From Montifringilla adamsi (lineage: Eukaryota > Chordata > Aves > Passeriformes > Passeridae): a DNA stretch of 64,000 bases. Each line of letters starts with the position of its first letter. The stretch's first letter is position 1. Made by a program: the position numbers and the translations under genes. The stretch covers positions 2,626,020-2,690,019 of the forward strand of contig JAGGNK010007559.1 in the NCBI GenBank assembly GCA_017590115.1, in the 5' to 3' direction. The notes under the pieces were generated by a model that was given only the letters and a program-made list of their open reading frames with translations, was not told where the DNA came from and made no database searches. Shown in pieces: positions 1 through 14,591 of the stretch.

Positions 1-224
1 TGTCCAGCCCTGCCACGAGGCTGCTCAGCAATCAATCTGTGGTGTCACACCACAAAGGAGCCACACTAAGGGCACAATCTAGACAGAAATGAGAAACTGA
101 AGGATCTGCCCCCATTAAAACCCCCACAGTTCTCCTTTACACTCCTGATCTCTTCACACCCACGTTCTGTGAGTACATAGGACGGAAATTTAAAGATTAG
201 CTAAAAATACAGTGATGTCCCCAG

Positions 225-655
225 GACAGGAAGGACCTTGACCTTTTGGAGGGAGTCCAAAGGAGGCCACCAAGTTGATTACAGAGATGGAGCACCTCGC
301 CTATGAGGAAAGGCTGACAGAATTGGGAATGTTCAGCCTGGAAAAGGAAGACTTTGGGGTTACCCGATTGTGGCCTTCAGTACCCGAAGGAAGCACACAG
401 GAAAGTTGGAAAAACTATTTATAAGGGTCTGGAGTGAGATGACAATGGGGAATGGCTTCACACTGACAGAAAGAAGGTTTAGATTGGTTATCAGGAAGAA
501 ATTCTCTACTTTGAGGATTCTGTGGCACTGGCACAAGTTGCCCAGAGCTGTGGATGCTGCATCCCTGGGAATGTTCAAGACCAGGTTGGACAGGGCTTGG
601 AGCAACCTGAGATAGTGGCAGGTGTCCCTCCACACCATTCCATGGTTCTGTGTGA
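225..655 (+). mobile_element. CR1 LINE fragment, sense
   Basis: Typical CR1 3' region: GGAGCACCTCGCCTATGAGG, then GAATGTTCAAGACCAGGTTG and a GACAGGGCTTGGAGCAACCT tail segment, ending near CCATTCCATGGTTCTGTG. Truncated at the 5' end and internally eroded; no open frame survives. Confidence 0.9.
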
Positions 656-3600
656 TAGTCTCAAACCAGCCCCAGGTGAACCTTCTTTTTAAAATGCAGA
701 TGAACCTTCTGAAGTCATTTGTACAGTTGAGCAGTTTGGAAATGCAAATCTCTGAAGGCTGCAGTGACACTGCAGGAAGCAACCATGCCATGGAGCCCAA
801 CTCATCCCCTGCCCACTTCCCTCTCCTGCACTTCAAGTACAGCCCAAAGATGCCAATACAAGGACAAAACCCAGCACAGGCCTGGGCACACATCTCAAAT
901 GAATAGAGGTACTGCAATAAGCAAACTTCTTGAGCACACCCTACTACAGCAGAATGAACAACCTACACATCAGCTCCAAAGACCTTCTGGAGTTACAGGA
1001 GGGTGCTCTGGCTGTTTTAAACTTTATTAAATTATACCAGGGTATTGGATTTTGAAGCAGTCCCTTTTGAATGCTTGAGAAAGACGCCCTTTTTTGTTCA
1101 GATGGAATATACATGTCTCAGCTGTGGCTCTTCAGCCTCCTCCTGATTCAGAAATGCATGTAAACCACAGGAAGTTGACTGTTAAGTAACTTTATTCATA
1201 ACTGTCAACTATTCCATTTTCAGAAAGGTTTGAGTCAAACCAGCCTGTGTATCCTGGAGCCCTCTGATCCTCCCTGAGAGAGCCAAGTCACTTCATAATG
1301 AGTGTACAAGAAAATATTGAAATCTTACTCCTGTCAAGGTGACTGACACAACAGCTTCCCCTACAACTCTGCATTTCACTACTTGTTAAATTAAATATCT
1401 CCAGTTCTATAATTCATTCTTTTTACTAATTCATTCTTTTTACAAAGCAGAGGTGGTCATTTAGTTGTAGGCCAACACCTGCTGGTGTGGTCATCTGCAG
1501 TAAACCAGAGCAAGTATCTTTTCTAAGCAAACACAGCACAAAGATCACTGTCTGGTTACTGCCTAAAGCAAAGCAACCACAAAGAGTTTTGGGGAGGGAA
1601 GAAAAAAAAAAAACCTACATGAAATACACACGACATGAACACATCTTTTAAACCCAGGAAGCACCAATTTATTTGGTTTCCATGAAAACAATGTCAGCAA
1701 TCTAAATATGATTTGTTGAAACCTTAGCATAGCCAAATGGCTTTTAAGTTCTTCAAGGGGATCAGGGACACTGCATTTTTTCCACTAGCAATTGCTTAAA
1801 AAAGAAAAAAGAGATAGAGAAAAAGCATCAAATAAAGATTTAGTCATCACAAGGTTTAAAGAAACAATTTATCAAACCATCTTCGTCTGGCTGCAAGTTC
1901 AGTGGAACATACTGAACTGACAAGGCTTATTAAGTGTCTGAAATAATAAATGTGATACTTTAAGAAAATAGGAGATATAACTTAGTAGCTCTATATTAGA
2001 ACTTTAAGAACCACATAACATTTTCTCTTCCTGACCTTACTTGAATTTCTTGAAAAAGAGAAACAAATATTTCCTATTTTATTTAATTAAAAACCCATAA
2101 TAACACAAGAAACAAAAACACCACCAAAAATAAGCTTTTTTACAAGCCTAGTTTAGAATAAGAACAGGTAATTGCAGTGTTTTTAGGCTGGTGTGTACAT
2201 GCCTAAATATGCAAACCAAACCATCCGTAACACTGGAGAATCAGCTTGAAGGAAGATGATGGAGACATAAACAGAGTCTGAAAATTCTGCATTTTACAGC
2301 ACCCTAGTAATGCTTATAGCACACACTTCATTATCTACAGGGTGTTATTCTGTTAGGGGCTTAATCCAGGAAAATCCATATCTGAGGGTTTTGGCAAAGG
2401 AAAGAATCTCTAGCAACCTTTTTTTCCTTGCCACCCCACCCTAAGCTGATTTAAAAGAAGACTGAGTACAAATCAATAGTGCTGCCACTGAAGTTTTAGC
2501 AGATGTCTTCTGAAATGACAGTAATAAACAGAGGGATAATGAATGGAGAAACATTTCAATCAAATCAATCAATGCAGATTCCCAAAGGAAGGGAGATTAG
2601 AGGGCAAAACCTCCTCCACCCAAAGGGAATATCCACAGCATCGCACAAAGGAGGGAGATGATCCAGATGATACATTTATGCCATGAATGCATATCCTAAT
2701 TACACTAATGAGCTCAAATCCTCAACTGTCTTGATTGTTAGAGCAGCAGGTTTAACCAAGTCTCATGTCGAGACATTCAACTGGTTTGATCTCTTTTGCT
2801 GGCCTCACACTTGGAGGTAAATGAAACAATCCTGGGCCCTTCACAGCTGTCAGGTTTCTACAACTTCTCATTCCAGTCACTCCTTCCAGTGCTCTTTGAC
2901 AAGGATTCCTCTTTCAAACATGCCCCAGTCAACAGACTAGGACAAAACTTCCCCACATTCATACCTATAACCTGTTTACTCAAGGAACAAAACTTTAAAA
3001 ATATACTTTCCCTGTTTTACAGCAGCAATCCAGCAACTTGATTGGTATCTCCTAAAGTGAGGGGAAACAATTTATTTCTGAATTGCCACTCCATACTCTA
3101 ACAGTTGATTTAACACTCACTCTTCAAGCAGTATTAGCAGCATTCTCGAAGTTTACAATAAGCATATACAAGAACTAATTTTTAATAATGGTGTTGAAGG
3201 TATTTGGGGAAAAAAGCCCAGGTAAGCAGTAGTATATTTACTTACCAAACTGCAAATTGGGGTCAAAATATTTGAGTGTGCACTAACACAAAACACATTT
3301 CCCTGTGATAGGTTTCCTTCCTCTAAGTGTTAATCATGGCCGAAGCACAGCAGTCCCCATCTATGCCCACGCGAGCATTACTGTGGCTGTGTGCAGAGCA
3401 GCCAAGTGTTCCATGAGAAACGAATCCCAAACTGTCCAAAACCAAAGGGCAAACTGCTGGAAAATGGCACTGCTGCCTGTGGAAGCATGAATGGAGCAGC
3501 CTTACAAGGGCTGTGTCACGATTCACTAGTACGAGCAGGGGTCATGATGGTTTGTTAACTGATCTCAGAGTGCAAAAGGGGAAACTGTTTTTTGTGTATG

Positions 3601-5104
3601 TGTGAATTTGGACTGTCTGGGAAGGAAGGGACAACTTGAAGTAACTAAGCAGAACCTCCAAGGCAGATTTTGTCTCTTCACCCACCCAGGGAAGTGAAGG
3701 GAAACACAGCAGCAGACGGTCTCTTACAGGCTGAAGCACAGACAGTGTGTGTCAAGACCAGCCATCTCCCATCTCCCAGCTTCTTTCTCTTCCAGCTCAA
3801 CCATTTGAATAGCCTTTTAAACCTGATCTGCCCATTTCCAGAGATAAAATTCAGCACATTGGGATTAATTCCTGTTTCTTTGCAAGAACGGAGAGTTCAG
3901 ACACAGTTGCTGATACAGAGTACAAAATAATGCTGCTCCTCATCAATACACATCACAAATGAGTCACAGCTCAGGCCAGCTCTCAGAGCTCAGACCCATT
4001 TCCCCCTTTCAGCGCTCGCTGCGTGCGGCTCAAGCTGCGTTTGCCTTTTTTCAGAGCCATCAGAACTGCGTCACGCAGGGCAGAAGTGAAACCTGCCTCG
4101 TGTTTGGTCCCACACACTGAGTATCTGTCCTAAAAAAAGGAAAGGTTCAAGTCCTGACTCATAGAAGCCATCTTTTGTAAAACTTTTGGTGGCAGAGCAG
4201 AATTGGTGTTTGCAACAGGTGGATCACTTTGGCTGGAGGGTGCTCAACTCCAAAAGCACCAAGAGAGGAGTCACCCCAAGTTTATTTCATGAGTGACATT
4301 CTTATCTTGCATAACGGTATTAACAAAGAAAGGTGAAGGGGTTTAAGAAGGGGTTTAACCCAATAATATCCCTTTAATCTATTATCCCCTATTTACTGTG
4401 TCATCCAATTAATCCATAATTCTCAAAATGTGGAAAACAAATGGAGGGAGACAGAGCACGCCAACCTGAGGGCCTGCACTGTGACACCCTGGCAGCACCT
4501 GCAAGCTGGGGACATCTGCCATACCCTGAGAGTGACAGAAGGATGTCACCAAGCCAGCCTGGAATTAAATACTTCAAACAAAGCTCCAGCATCAGCTGCT
4601 GCTCCTTCTGGCACCCAGTACAGCAGTGCTCTCCCTTCAAAGTGCCAGACTCACACAACTCACACTCACATTGTCTCACACCAGCAGAGCATTTACAGTT
4701 TCATATATACCATGCCACTCCAATTCAATTAATTAAAACATGATTGAACCCTAAAAAGCAGTTAATCTGCATACCAGTATACCACAGAGCAAACTGTTTC
4801 AGTTTTCAATTACTTTCCTAAGAGGGAAGAAATCCATTTCAGTTTTCTTAGTTAGGTATCCCTCCCCTCTGCTGGTGGAATTTAATTGCTGAATTCTTAA
4901 TTGCTCAAAAAGATGCAAAGTCACTATAGCTTTTAGTAGGAAGCAACATTGCACTAAAGCCTACAAAACTACAATTTCTCCACACCAGGCATTCTGCTAT
5001 TGTATTTCTAATTCTGAAAGACTGCTTGGAAACCAGGATGTGACATATTCTAGACACAGCTGAGACGCCTTCCAACAATTAAAAACCCTCAGAGTCCACA
5101 GCAT

Positions 5105-5302
5105 TAATCCTGGAGTGAAGAAATTCTTCCCTGTGAGGTCCTGGCACAGGTTGTCCATAGAAGCTGTGGCTGGCCCACCCCTGGAATGTCCAAGGCCAAG
5201 TTGGACAGAGCTTGGAGCACGCTGGGATGGTGGAAGGTTGGGAGAGGAACAAGATGAGCTTTAAGGTTCCTCCATCCCAAAGCATTCTGTGATTCCATGG
5301 TT
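5105..5302 (+). mobile_element. CR1 LINE fragment, sense
   Basis: 3'-end CR1 sequence (GAAGAAATTCTTCCCTGTGA, then GCCAAGTTGGACAGAGCTTG) ending CATTCTGTGATTCCATGG, the usual CR1 terminus. Confidence 0.88.
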
Positions 5303-8300
5303 TTCCTTAGGATCACCATGCCTTCAAATAGGAAGCAAACTCAAGGTTGTTGCAGCCCCTTCTGGAGATCAGAGCCAGGTTGAGGAAGACATGAACTGGC
5401 ACGTGGGACAACCACAGACCCAGAGCATCCAACCAAAAGGCTGCTGCTTGCCAGAACCTGAACAGAAATTAATCCATGAAAGCAAAGATCAGGTGTACTT
5501 TGTTTCTTCAAAGGTCTTTTTACTCCTTCCCTAAGTATTTACTATCCAAACTCTCCTTCCACAAAGTTTACTTTAGGAAAGGCACCAATACCATGCAGAA
5601 GATTTTAAAATTTCATTGATGAAACCAATCCTCCAAGCCCCAGAACACAGAGACCTAGAAATCCTATGAAAACATGCACTGCCCAAGGAGAAACTGCCAC
5701 CTCCCAGTTACTATTTACACTCTGGGCAGCATCTCTATAAACCTCAGATGTTTTGCACACAAAACAGACTGGAACCAGACTGTAAACATTTGCTCTTCTT
5801 TCAGAGCACTGACCCACTGGCTCCATGACTTCATGTGTTTGCAACTCCAACTGCATTTAATCTAATGCTGGAGCAGTGGTGAGTCTGCAAATCTGCCATC
5901 CATCATTTAAAGCTTTACTTGCTTCCAAGTTGTACAAGACCAGCAAAGGCTCCCAAAAACATGACAAATATTTGGCGTGTGGAAATGTATCAGCACTAAA
6001 ACTGGCCATACTGAACTCGAAGATGCTTAAAAAGTCCACTATTGCATAAACTCTGCACTAAATCACAATATTTCAAAATCAGAGCCCTGAACTGGATCCC
6101 AATGCATTTCTCTACGATTCAGTTTTAAAGTACATTTGGTTCCTATTTCAGCCTCATGAGAAATCCAGATGACTAAAGGCTTTCTAGTTCCTTCCTCTGT
6201 CTCAATTAGAAGAATCCATTTCAATTAAGTTCTGATATTTCTGTTTGCAGCCAGCGATGCACTCATAAACCAGCTCTTGTTCCAAGCTGACAAGATCCTG
6301 TGATAATTTACTGTGTCTAATGAAAGACCTACCTGTATCATTCGCTGAATATTGGGTGTTTTAAAAAACTACTAAAAGTTGTGTCAAAAAGAGCTCAAAG
6401 TAACAGTGAAATACACAAGACTCCCTAAAGAGCACCAAGAGGCTGAAAACATTTCATGTCACTTGTAGAATTTCATACTGTGAATTAACTAAAACTAGAA
6501 AGAAATATAAATCAATTACTAGAGCAACTATATAACTTTGCTACTGAAGCCAATTAAGGGTCCCAATATCACCCACTTGTAAAATTTTAATAATCACCCT
6601 GCATTACTTTTTCCCCCAAAATTTTGTGTAGATATTTTGAAATACAGATAGTACCAGTGCACTGTTTCCACCCCTAGAAATTCTGCATCCTCTTGATTTG
6701 GTCACCAGTGGGTGACAAAATATCATCATGTGCCTAAAGAGAGAAGTGCTCCCAGGCTGGCTGCAGATCCCAGCGTTTTGTTTAAAATGATTTCCCCAGC
6801 ATCTTTAAACAAAGGAAAAAGAAACAGAAACTCATGTGGTACTACACATTCCTGTAACCTTGAGCCATAAAAAGAATTTGGGGTCTTTTCAGTTCCTTGG
6901 TTAAGCCTCTGAAGAGGAGCGTGATATTTCACTTATTAACTGAGGAGACTGAAGGAAAAGAAACTTAAAGCAGGAATGACTATGATGGAGAGGTGTGCAA
7001 CACGGTACAGTGAATTGAGTACTGTAAAAGGCAGCTCACTCCCTCGTACTGTTCAGAAACTTTCTTTTCTGAAGTAGTTGTTGTCAGTTACTGTGATGAC
7101 AATTCAGGATGTTTTCTGTATTTAAAATTCCTCAACTTTTCCAGCTTTATTACCTGATGTTTCTTAGTGCAGACATGCAAGTTAAGAAGATACAGGAAGT
7201 AATTTAGGACTTTTTTAGCTGCTGATGTATTCTTAAACATCTTTTTCATCACTATTTAAATTCAACTCATCAGGCAACTCTGGAATAAAATATAAGTGTT
7301 AGTCTCCAGGATTATTCAGATTTTTTTTTTTAATTAAACACATTTTATTTACAGTTTGAGGCTGCCAAGTTAACTAATATCATGTTCTATGACTCATTTA
7401 TTCACCTTTAAGATATAAATAAAGGTTTCATATTCCAGAGTAATACAAGACACCACTTGGTATCAGGCAGGCTCCATCAGCACTCTGAGTATACAGCTTA
7501 TTATTCTGTAAAAGGGCAGGCTCTGCACCCTCTAAACTTCTCAACTGAATTTGATAATTCAGATCCTTAGCAAAGGAAAGTGCCAGCAGACACAATGCTG
7601 GCACAGAGATTATCTTGCTTTCCCACAACTACAGTTATTCTGTTGCTTGTTTTACGTAGTGAGTGAGGTCAGCTGTACTTGGGTTTTCTCACATTTTCTT
7701 AAGCAACTTCCTCAGCTACCACAAGCTGCAGTTTCCTACCCCTTTGCTAGTTCTGTGTAAGAGGTGCAGCCTGAATCCAGAAGATATCAAAGCATTCACC
7801 ATGAACTGAAGTCTGGGACAATAAAGAGCCAAAACAGTTACCCAGTACAACCTAGGTGTACTATGTGCTTGGTGAGAGCAAGACTTCACCAGCCTCTAAG
7901 GCTGAGGTCTTGTTACAGCAAACTCAAATTAGGGAGCAGCAGCACAGTGCCTCTGGCATGGCAGCTCGGTCCTGAAGGATCCCATATTTACACTGAAAAA
8001 GATCCTCTATGCTTCTTGCCTCAGGTGCAGAACACAGGCATGGAAGATGACACTGCATTTATCCCACACCAGATTTGCTGACAGCCATGAGCCTGGGACT
8101 GTGCAGGGTTTGTGTTCAGGAAGTCATTTCTAAATGGACCCAGCACGGGTGCAGCCACTGCTGTTTAAATTCCAAAGGTTGTAACGAGACAGCTCTGCAG
8201 GTACCAACACGCAACACCTTGCAGGTGAGTAGAGAGCACGGAAATGAGCTTGCAATGAATGTCTGTACCAAGGGCTCAAGTTACACTGCACAGCAGAAGC

Positions 8301-8618
8301 AGCAAAAGTTCCTCTAACACATTTGCAGAATTTTAAAACAACCTGCTGAGAAGAGGTTCACACGCTAAGATGTGAATATTCATATTCAGAAGGGCACCTG
8401 CATTTTATATTTATTTAACCGTGGCTTGGTTACAGAATTCCCTTTTTTTGCAAGAAGTAGGTCACCTTCTAGTCTTCTGCAACAAAATGTTTAGGAAACT
8501 AAGGCACATGACTATCAACACAACACAGCTTGTTGGAGGTGGCATATGTGTAAGAACACATCCCTCTGCTCCCACACTGCCTTGTACAAGTCTGCATTTT
8601 AAAAGCAGTGGCTCCCCA

Positions 8619-8735
8619 TGAACGGATCACACAACCCCAGAATGGTTTGGGTTGGAAGGGACCTTAAAGATCCCTTTGTTCCAATATGCTGCCATGGGCA
8701 GGGACCCCTTCCACTAGACCAGGTTACTCAATATC
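8619..8735 (-). mobile_element. CR1 LINE fragment, antisense
   Basis: Begins with the inverted CR1 3' terminus (CCCCAGAATGGTTTGGGTTG), then GAAGGGACCTTAAAGATCCC and GCCATGGGCAGGGACCCCTT. Only the 3' tip is retained. Confidence 0.85.
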
Positions 8736-11700
8736 TGCATTGAGTTTGAATTAAGAATTCCATCCTGAGAGATTGCACTGAAACCATGCAGAAAACATAG
8801 ACTTGCACAAGCCAAGTATAGCACACAGGACTCCAAAGGCATTCCTGCTTGGAAGACAACTCATCCTGCTTCAGTCTGGCACAACATGTCTACATCAAGA
8901 CAGCTCCTGCTGAAAGACCACTCTTTCACAGTCCAGAACCACATTTGTGCTTAATAGCAACAAAAAATAAAAATATAAAAAAAGAAATATAGCAACATTC
9001 TGAAAAAAATACAGCAAAGAGGTTCTCCATTAAAACCAGACCAGCACCAACTGGCAATAAAGACCAGTCCACTCTCCAAACACTTCAATATTTTGCTGCT
9101 AACAAGAAAAGTTACCAGGCAGAAAAGGAAAAGTGGTGGAAAGGGAAGAAGGCAGTCCCAGAAACAGCATTTCAGCTCTCAGAGGCTGAAACAGAAATCC
9201 TAATTCCAATTTGGAAAAGGATAAAAAATGGCACTTTGTGTTAAGTTAGTATAATTCACCTGAAGATCAGTCAACTTGACTGAAATATTACAGTCAATCC
9301 CCACTACCAAGGCACTGGCATACACTGAGGGGTTTTTGGCCACAAACCTGGAGTGAGGACACTCAACCCTCTACTGCTGGACTCTAGAGTTAATCCCTAT
9401 AAGGCGTCTTACTAATACCAACTCAAAACCAGCATTATCTTGTCTGGAGAAACAGCAAATCTTCAAAAATCCTAGTCTCTTTTGGGGATTTGAATGGCTC
9501 ATTTTAAAATATAAATTTGTAAAGCACTTTTCTTTCCATAGTTATAGTGACAATCTTTGATAAATCCTTTTCACCTTAAGACCACGAGATGGCAAGTAGC
9601 CTTTTCCAAGGACTTTAAGGAGTCATGCACACTGCACACAGGCCATCCTGTGATCTGATGTTTGGCAGAGTACTGATTAGATAAAGGGAAAAAAACCTGT
9701 TCATACTTCAACATATAAAGAGCAACAGCTTTTTGGGTTTCCACACAGAAATTTAAGCAATACTCAGTGTAATTGCAACACCACATTTCAATAAACTCTG
9801 AATTATATGATTAAATGCCCAAATATTCAATGTTTAGAGAAATGCTGGGTGACTGGATCTCATGTCTGTAATGAAGATTCTCCTGTCAGTCTCAGAAACC
9901 TCCTCCCAACAGTTTATGCACTCATGTCCCAATAGAAGCAACTCTATTGGGAGGAGTTCAAGCAGAGTGAGAGCACTGAACACCCAATCCCAGATCCAAG
10001 AGATCTAAGGGGAAAGCCATGCCTACTTCCCAATGTAGGGGCATGGGGAGGTTAAAGAGATGAACACTGGGAGGAAAACACTGCAGAAGCTGCTGAAAGG
10101 CTTCTGAAAGCCACTGTCACAAACACAGTGTGGACACTTCCATGAATGACAGGTAAGACTCTCTTTTTCCAGGCTCTACACTTGTGCCTTCAGAGGCACT
10201 TTGTGCACTCACCTCACAGCTGTCCCATAAGATGGGAATCCTCCTTCCAAAAGGGAAAACCTCAACATGTGGCAACTTAGCCTGGCTTCACACACAACTG
10301 ACCTCTGCAGGATCAGGCTCTATAATCAGGCACATTTCAAGATGTGTTAAAAGAACAATAAACTTTCCTAATATTCTGCAGTGTCCATTTGAGGACTCAT
10401 CCTTTCAGCAGAGCTTCATTAATGTTCTTGAGTGTACAACCGCACCACTAATATTCAGACAGAACCCTGAAAAGCCCAAGGACAGTAAGACAAAATGCAA
10501 TACAATCTCCCAGTAAGCTGACCCATACTTGCCAAAAATACTTGTCTGCAGAAGAAAAATGCTACATGGAAGCGGCTGCAAAGCTATCAGTGTAACTTCA
10601 AGCAGAACACACCTCTTCCTGTCTTCTATAATCTGATCTAGCAATTGCAGACATGTCAGAGAAAAAGTTGTGATCCAGAGGTGAGTGCATATCCTACAAT
10701 CCTTACTGCATCATCTGTGCCTGCAGTTCTATGCAAATATGGACAAAAATGAAGTGTCATCTCACATGAATCTCACATCTCTGCTGCTTTCTGGCTTTAA
10801 AATACCCAACAACATTCACTTAAACTGCAAGTAGGGCAGTAAGTATCTGTCTGAAGATCAACAACTGCTGGTAGCAAAGATCAAAACCCACCCAAAAGTT
10901 ACCTTCAGCAAGAACAAACCCTGAATACATTCAAAGCTTATCACACATCTGAGTAACTTGCCTCTCATCACACTCTTTCATTCTCAGAGAACAATGAGAG
11001 TCCTGGAGAATACTTCAAAATGCTTCTCTGTCAACAGCTCTCACAGCAAGTTGAAGAAATAACTGACATGAGAGGGAAGTACAAGGCTACTCTTACTCAC
11101 AAGGGCCCTGCTCAGTGTTCCACAGCACCAAACACTGCTCAGCTGGCAGTGCCCCGGAGCAAAGCTCCAGGAGAACAGCAAATCCTTACAGCCACACACT
11201 GAACAGCTCAGCAGCACAAACAGAACAGCTAGGAAATGCCCAGGTAAGTCAGTTTGCATGCTGCAGAATTCACAGAATAGCTGTGTTTCTCCAAGTCACT
11301 TCAGATTTTTTACCGGAAACCAAGCATTGACGGAAACGTGAAACGTTAATGAGGTGTCAGGTGTTGGGCTGATTCAGACTAAATCTCCAACTCACCCCTG
11401 TCAGCCACCCGAGAGGCCAGAGCAGAAACAAGCCTGGTGGATGGAGGAGAGGAAGCCTGAGGATGACCAGAATCTCCAGTGTAAGTTACAGAACTGCCTC
11501 AGCTCCAGAGCCAGGCCAGTCTGCAGTTACCTGTGCTAGCGGAACAAGCACCTGAATGAGTCTGGTTTGTAATAAAATGTGAGGGATTATAACATTAACC
11601 ACCTGGGAAGCACTGAAGTGGCACATATTGCACTAAGCTGTAATTAGCTCTTTCCAGCTTTAAAGCACTACACAAGCATGACCTAATGAATTTTCATAAA

Positions 11701-11856
11701 TGCTGCTGCTAGTGGCCAGAAGGCCCCTATTTTTATACCAAGGAAAATAAATCATATTGGCTATCCCATGACCACTTGAGTTAACAAAATGAGGAAGGAC
11801 ACTCCAGTGAACTAGACATGGAAATGCTGATTCCTAATTCCATTAAAATACAACCA

Positions 11857-11861
<5 letters not shown>

Positions 11862-11890
<29 letters not shown>
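11862..11890. repeat. T29 homopolymer in GNA13 intron 2
   Basis: Uninterrupted run of 29 T (29 A on the transcribed GNA13 strand). No flanking element was recognised that would make it a retroposon tail. Confidence 0.95.
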
Positions 11891-11894
<4 letters not shown>

Positions 11895-14591
11895 CTATAA
11901 AAAGACCACATTGTTTCCTTAAGCTCCCAACATCATCAGTAAAAGATCCTGGAGAAAAACAAGAAAAAGCAAGAGCAGCTTAACAAGCCCTCACAAATGT
12001 ACATACGTGTTGAAGTTTTAACTATGTTCTTGCAGAAACCTCAATTTTAAACCCTCTTTCTCTGTACTTCCTACCTGCCCAAGCTACAAATGGCATCTAC
12101 GCTAAAGCTACAAATGTCTTCTACATATTCTTGCTGCCTTTCCTCTAGAATCTACATGTAAATTTTGACATTTTTCACTCCTCACCCATCACTGCTCCAT
12201 TTTCCATTTGCTCACCTCTACCTCTGTCCCAAAATGTCCTATTCCCATGGCAAACACTTCCCTACTGTTTCTGCCTGTGCTCTCCTAGTATGAGCCATGT
12301 TTTTCAGTCCAGTGAAAAGTTAAACTCACTCAACAGTCCGAAGTTAGAGCAGATACAGCCCAATAATGCTCCCCTACCACATCAGTCCCAGAACTTTATA
12401 CTATTTTTGTGCCACTTTTCCCTCTCTCCTCCTACTCATCTAATCATTGCTGCTATCTCTTATTTTTTTGCCACAAGCAGCTATACTGGAAGCAGAACAG
12501 TATTTTCCTCTTTTTCCCCATTCTACAGTGTTAAAAATTTTTAGTCTGGAGCCTTCACTTCAAGAGTCAGTACTTGACACGCCTGAACTGTCTGCGTCTC
12601 TCCCAACTTCCCCCTGCTCTACCTCCTGACTGGGACACGCCTGTCACTCCCTCCTTAACCATTTGTGTCCTCTCGTGTCACAGCACAGACATGAACTCTG
12701 AACACACTCCTGCAAAGCCTGGAGCAGGTACAGCACGAATCCGCACTGCTCCAGGAGCTTCCCTGTGTTCTGCTGCCCACATGGAGCTCTGGCAGAAGTT
12801 AAGCTGAAGCTTACTGGGGTAAAACTGAGACTTCATGCTTGGCCAGCACAGCTCACAGTGCCTGTACTCAACACAATGACATCATTCAGCTGCCTTTTTT
12901 TTCTTTCATGTTTATAACTTGGCATAAATATGTCCAGCTTAGATTTTGAAAGGATTTAGGAAATAAAGTAATATAAGAATAAATAAAGCAGTTACCTTGC
13001 TTTCAAAAATTATTAGGACAGTACTAACTATTAAGAGCATCTAAAAATATTCCTGAGTTTTACCTAAAGCACAACATGATAAATATATATTTCTGCAGAT
13101 AATTTCACAGATTTAAGGATTTACAGAACAAAGTAACAGCTTTTTTTCTGTAAGGTTCAGAAGAACAAATTCTTCACTACCTTCTTCACAACCCACTCAA
13201 AGTGAAACTCTGCACATGTTTCAGTTATGGAAAGAACCCACTTCCCAGAGCCTCAAGATGACAGAACAGTAATTGCTCCCTTCCTTTTGCTACACAGCCT
13301 CAAGTCACTAAACATGTTTAATCAAAGACAAAACTGTCTTATTGAACAGATTTTAAAGCAGATCCCCCCAGCACAGCAATTACACCAGCAGAAGTCACAT
13401 CTGCACCAGAATCTTGACTACAGAAGAGCAATTACTCTTTTATGATCACTTGAAGGTGAAACTCAAGGAGCAACAGGTCTCCTTAGGAACTTATTTACAG
13501 AGCTCAGCCCAGGGCTGGGCAGGTGATAGGCCACTGCAGCACCTGCCCATTCTGCAATCTGCAGAAGACATTCCATGATCAGGGCAATACATATTTATAG
13601 AATATTTACACAACCTCTTTAAGTCAGGCTATGATTACACAACCATTCATAACAGCTCAACAGGAGACATCATGAGCTATTGTTTGGATTCACACTAACA
13701 CAAAGGTTATTTTTAAGACATAAAAACACAAAGCCACTTATGTTTGAGAGACCTACAAGAACAGATTTAATCTATTTTAAGGTTCTCAACCCCCACCTCC
13801 ACAAAACCCTATGCCACTGGCATACACAAGTCTAGGAACTAACAATCAAATTTAACTCAAATTTTTCATTTCTTTTTGCAGCATTTGCATGGAACGGAGC
13901 AAAGGGAGTTCAGCTGTCACAGACAGTTTGAGCTGCTGCTCAAGAATCAAGAGGTTTCTTTTTCCTTTCCAACCCCACTACTGCATTGTGTACTCTGTCT
14001 CTACTCCACTATAAAATTGTGTATTCCATCTTTAGCTGAGAACTTTAATGTAACAAAAGTCTCATTACATGAGTATTAACACAGACATTCAAAATTAAAC
14101 AGGAAGTATACAGAGGGAATGTTTGCTAGATTGCTCAAACTGGAATAGAGAAGGGAGTGGTTTTTAAATTCTTCTCATTAACCCATGCATATCTTTTCTT
14201 TAAAAAATCACATTACTATTAAGCCCTTTTCTGACAAACCATTTTTTTTTTTTGCTTGGCTTGGTTTTTTACGTTGATGCACCAGTTAATAAAAGGGTGG
14301 TAATAATCATATGGTAAAAACACTGTGCAGGTACCAGCTTTGTTACAAAACTTAAAAGCCCTCAATACCTCAGCTTTCCCACATATGAAATGAGGACGGT
14401 TACGTCAGAATCTTTTATTATTATTAAAAAAAGGGGGGGAAGTAGCTAAATGCAGCTGTGTGCAACACCACAGAGTAACAGCCAACCACTCAAAAACGCG
14501 CAAGGAAGCGCTGGGTCGGCGTTTCACAGAGAAGCGAGGCAGGAACAAAATCACAGGCGGGCAGTTAAAGACACTGAAGGGCAAATCTTAC

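Larger units (their letters stand above)
1..14591 (-). other. GNA13: GNA13 intron 2 (incomplete at window edge)
   Basis: I looked on the minus strand for the next exon (family sequence ESVKYFLDNLD) and for long open frames matching the C-terminal half of G-alpha-13 and saw neither. The intron therefore exceeds 14.5 kb, which fits the large intron 2 of mammals. It is AT-rich and holds three CR1 fragments and a 29-base T run. The short open frames have no recognisable product. Confidence 0.75.

Noticed and set aside
1..14591. Search for GNA13 exons 3 and 4
   Set aside because: No minus-strand match to the ESVKYFLDNLD region or the DVGGQRSERKRW region was seen. They are presumed to lie beyond the window.
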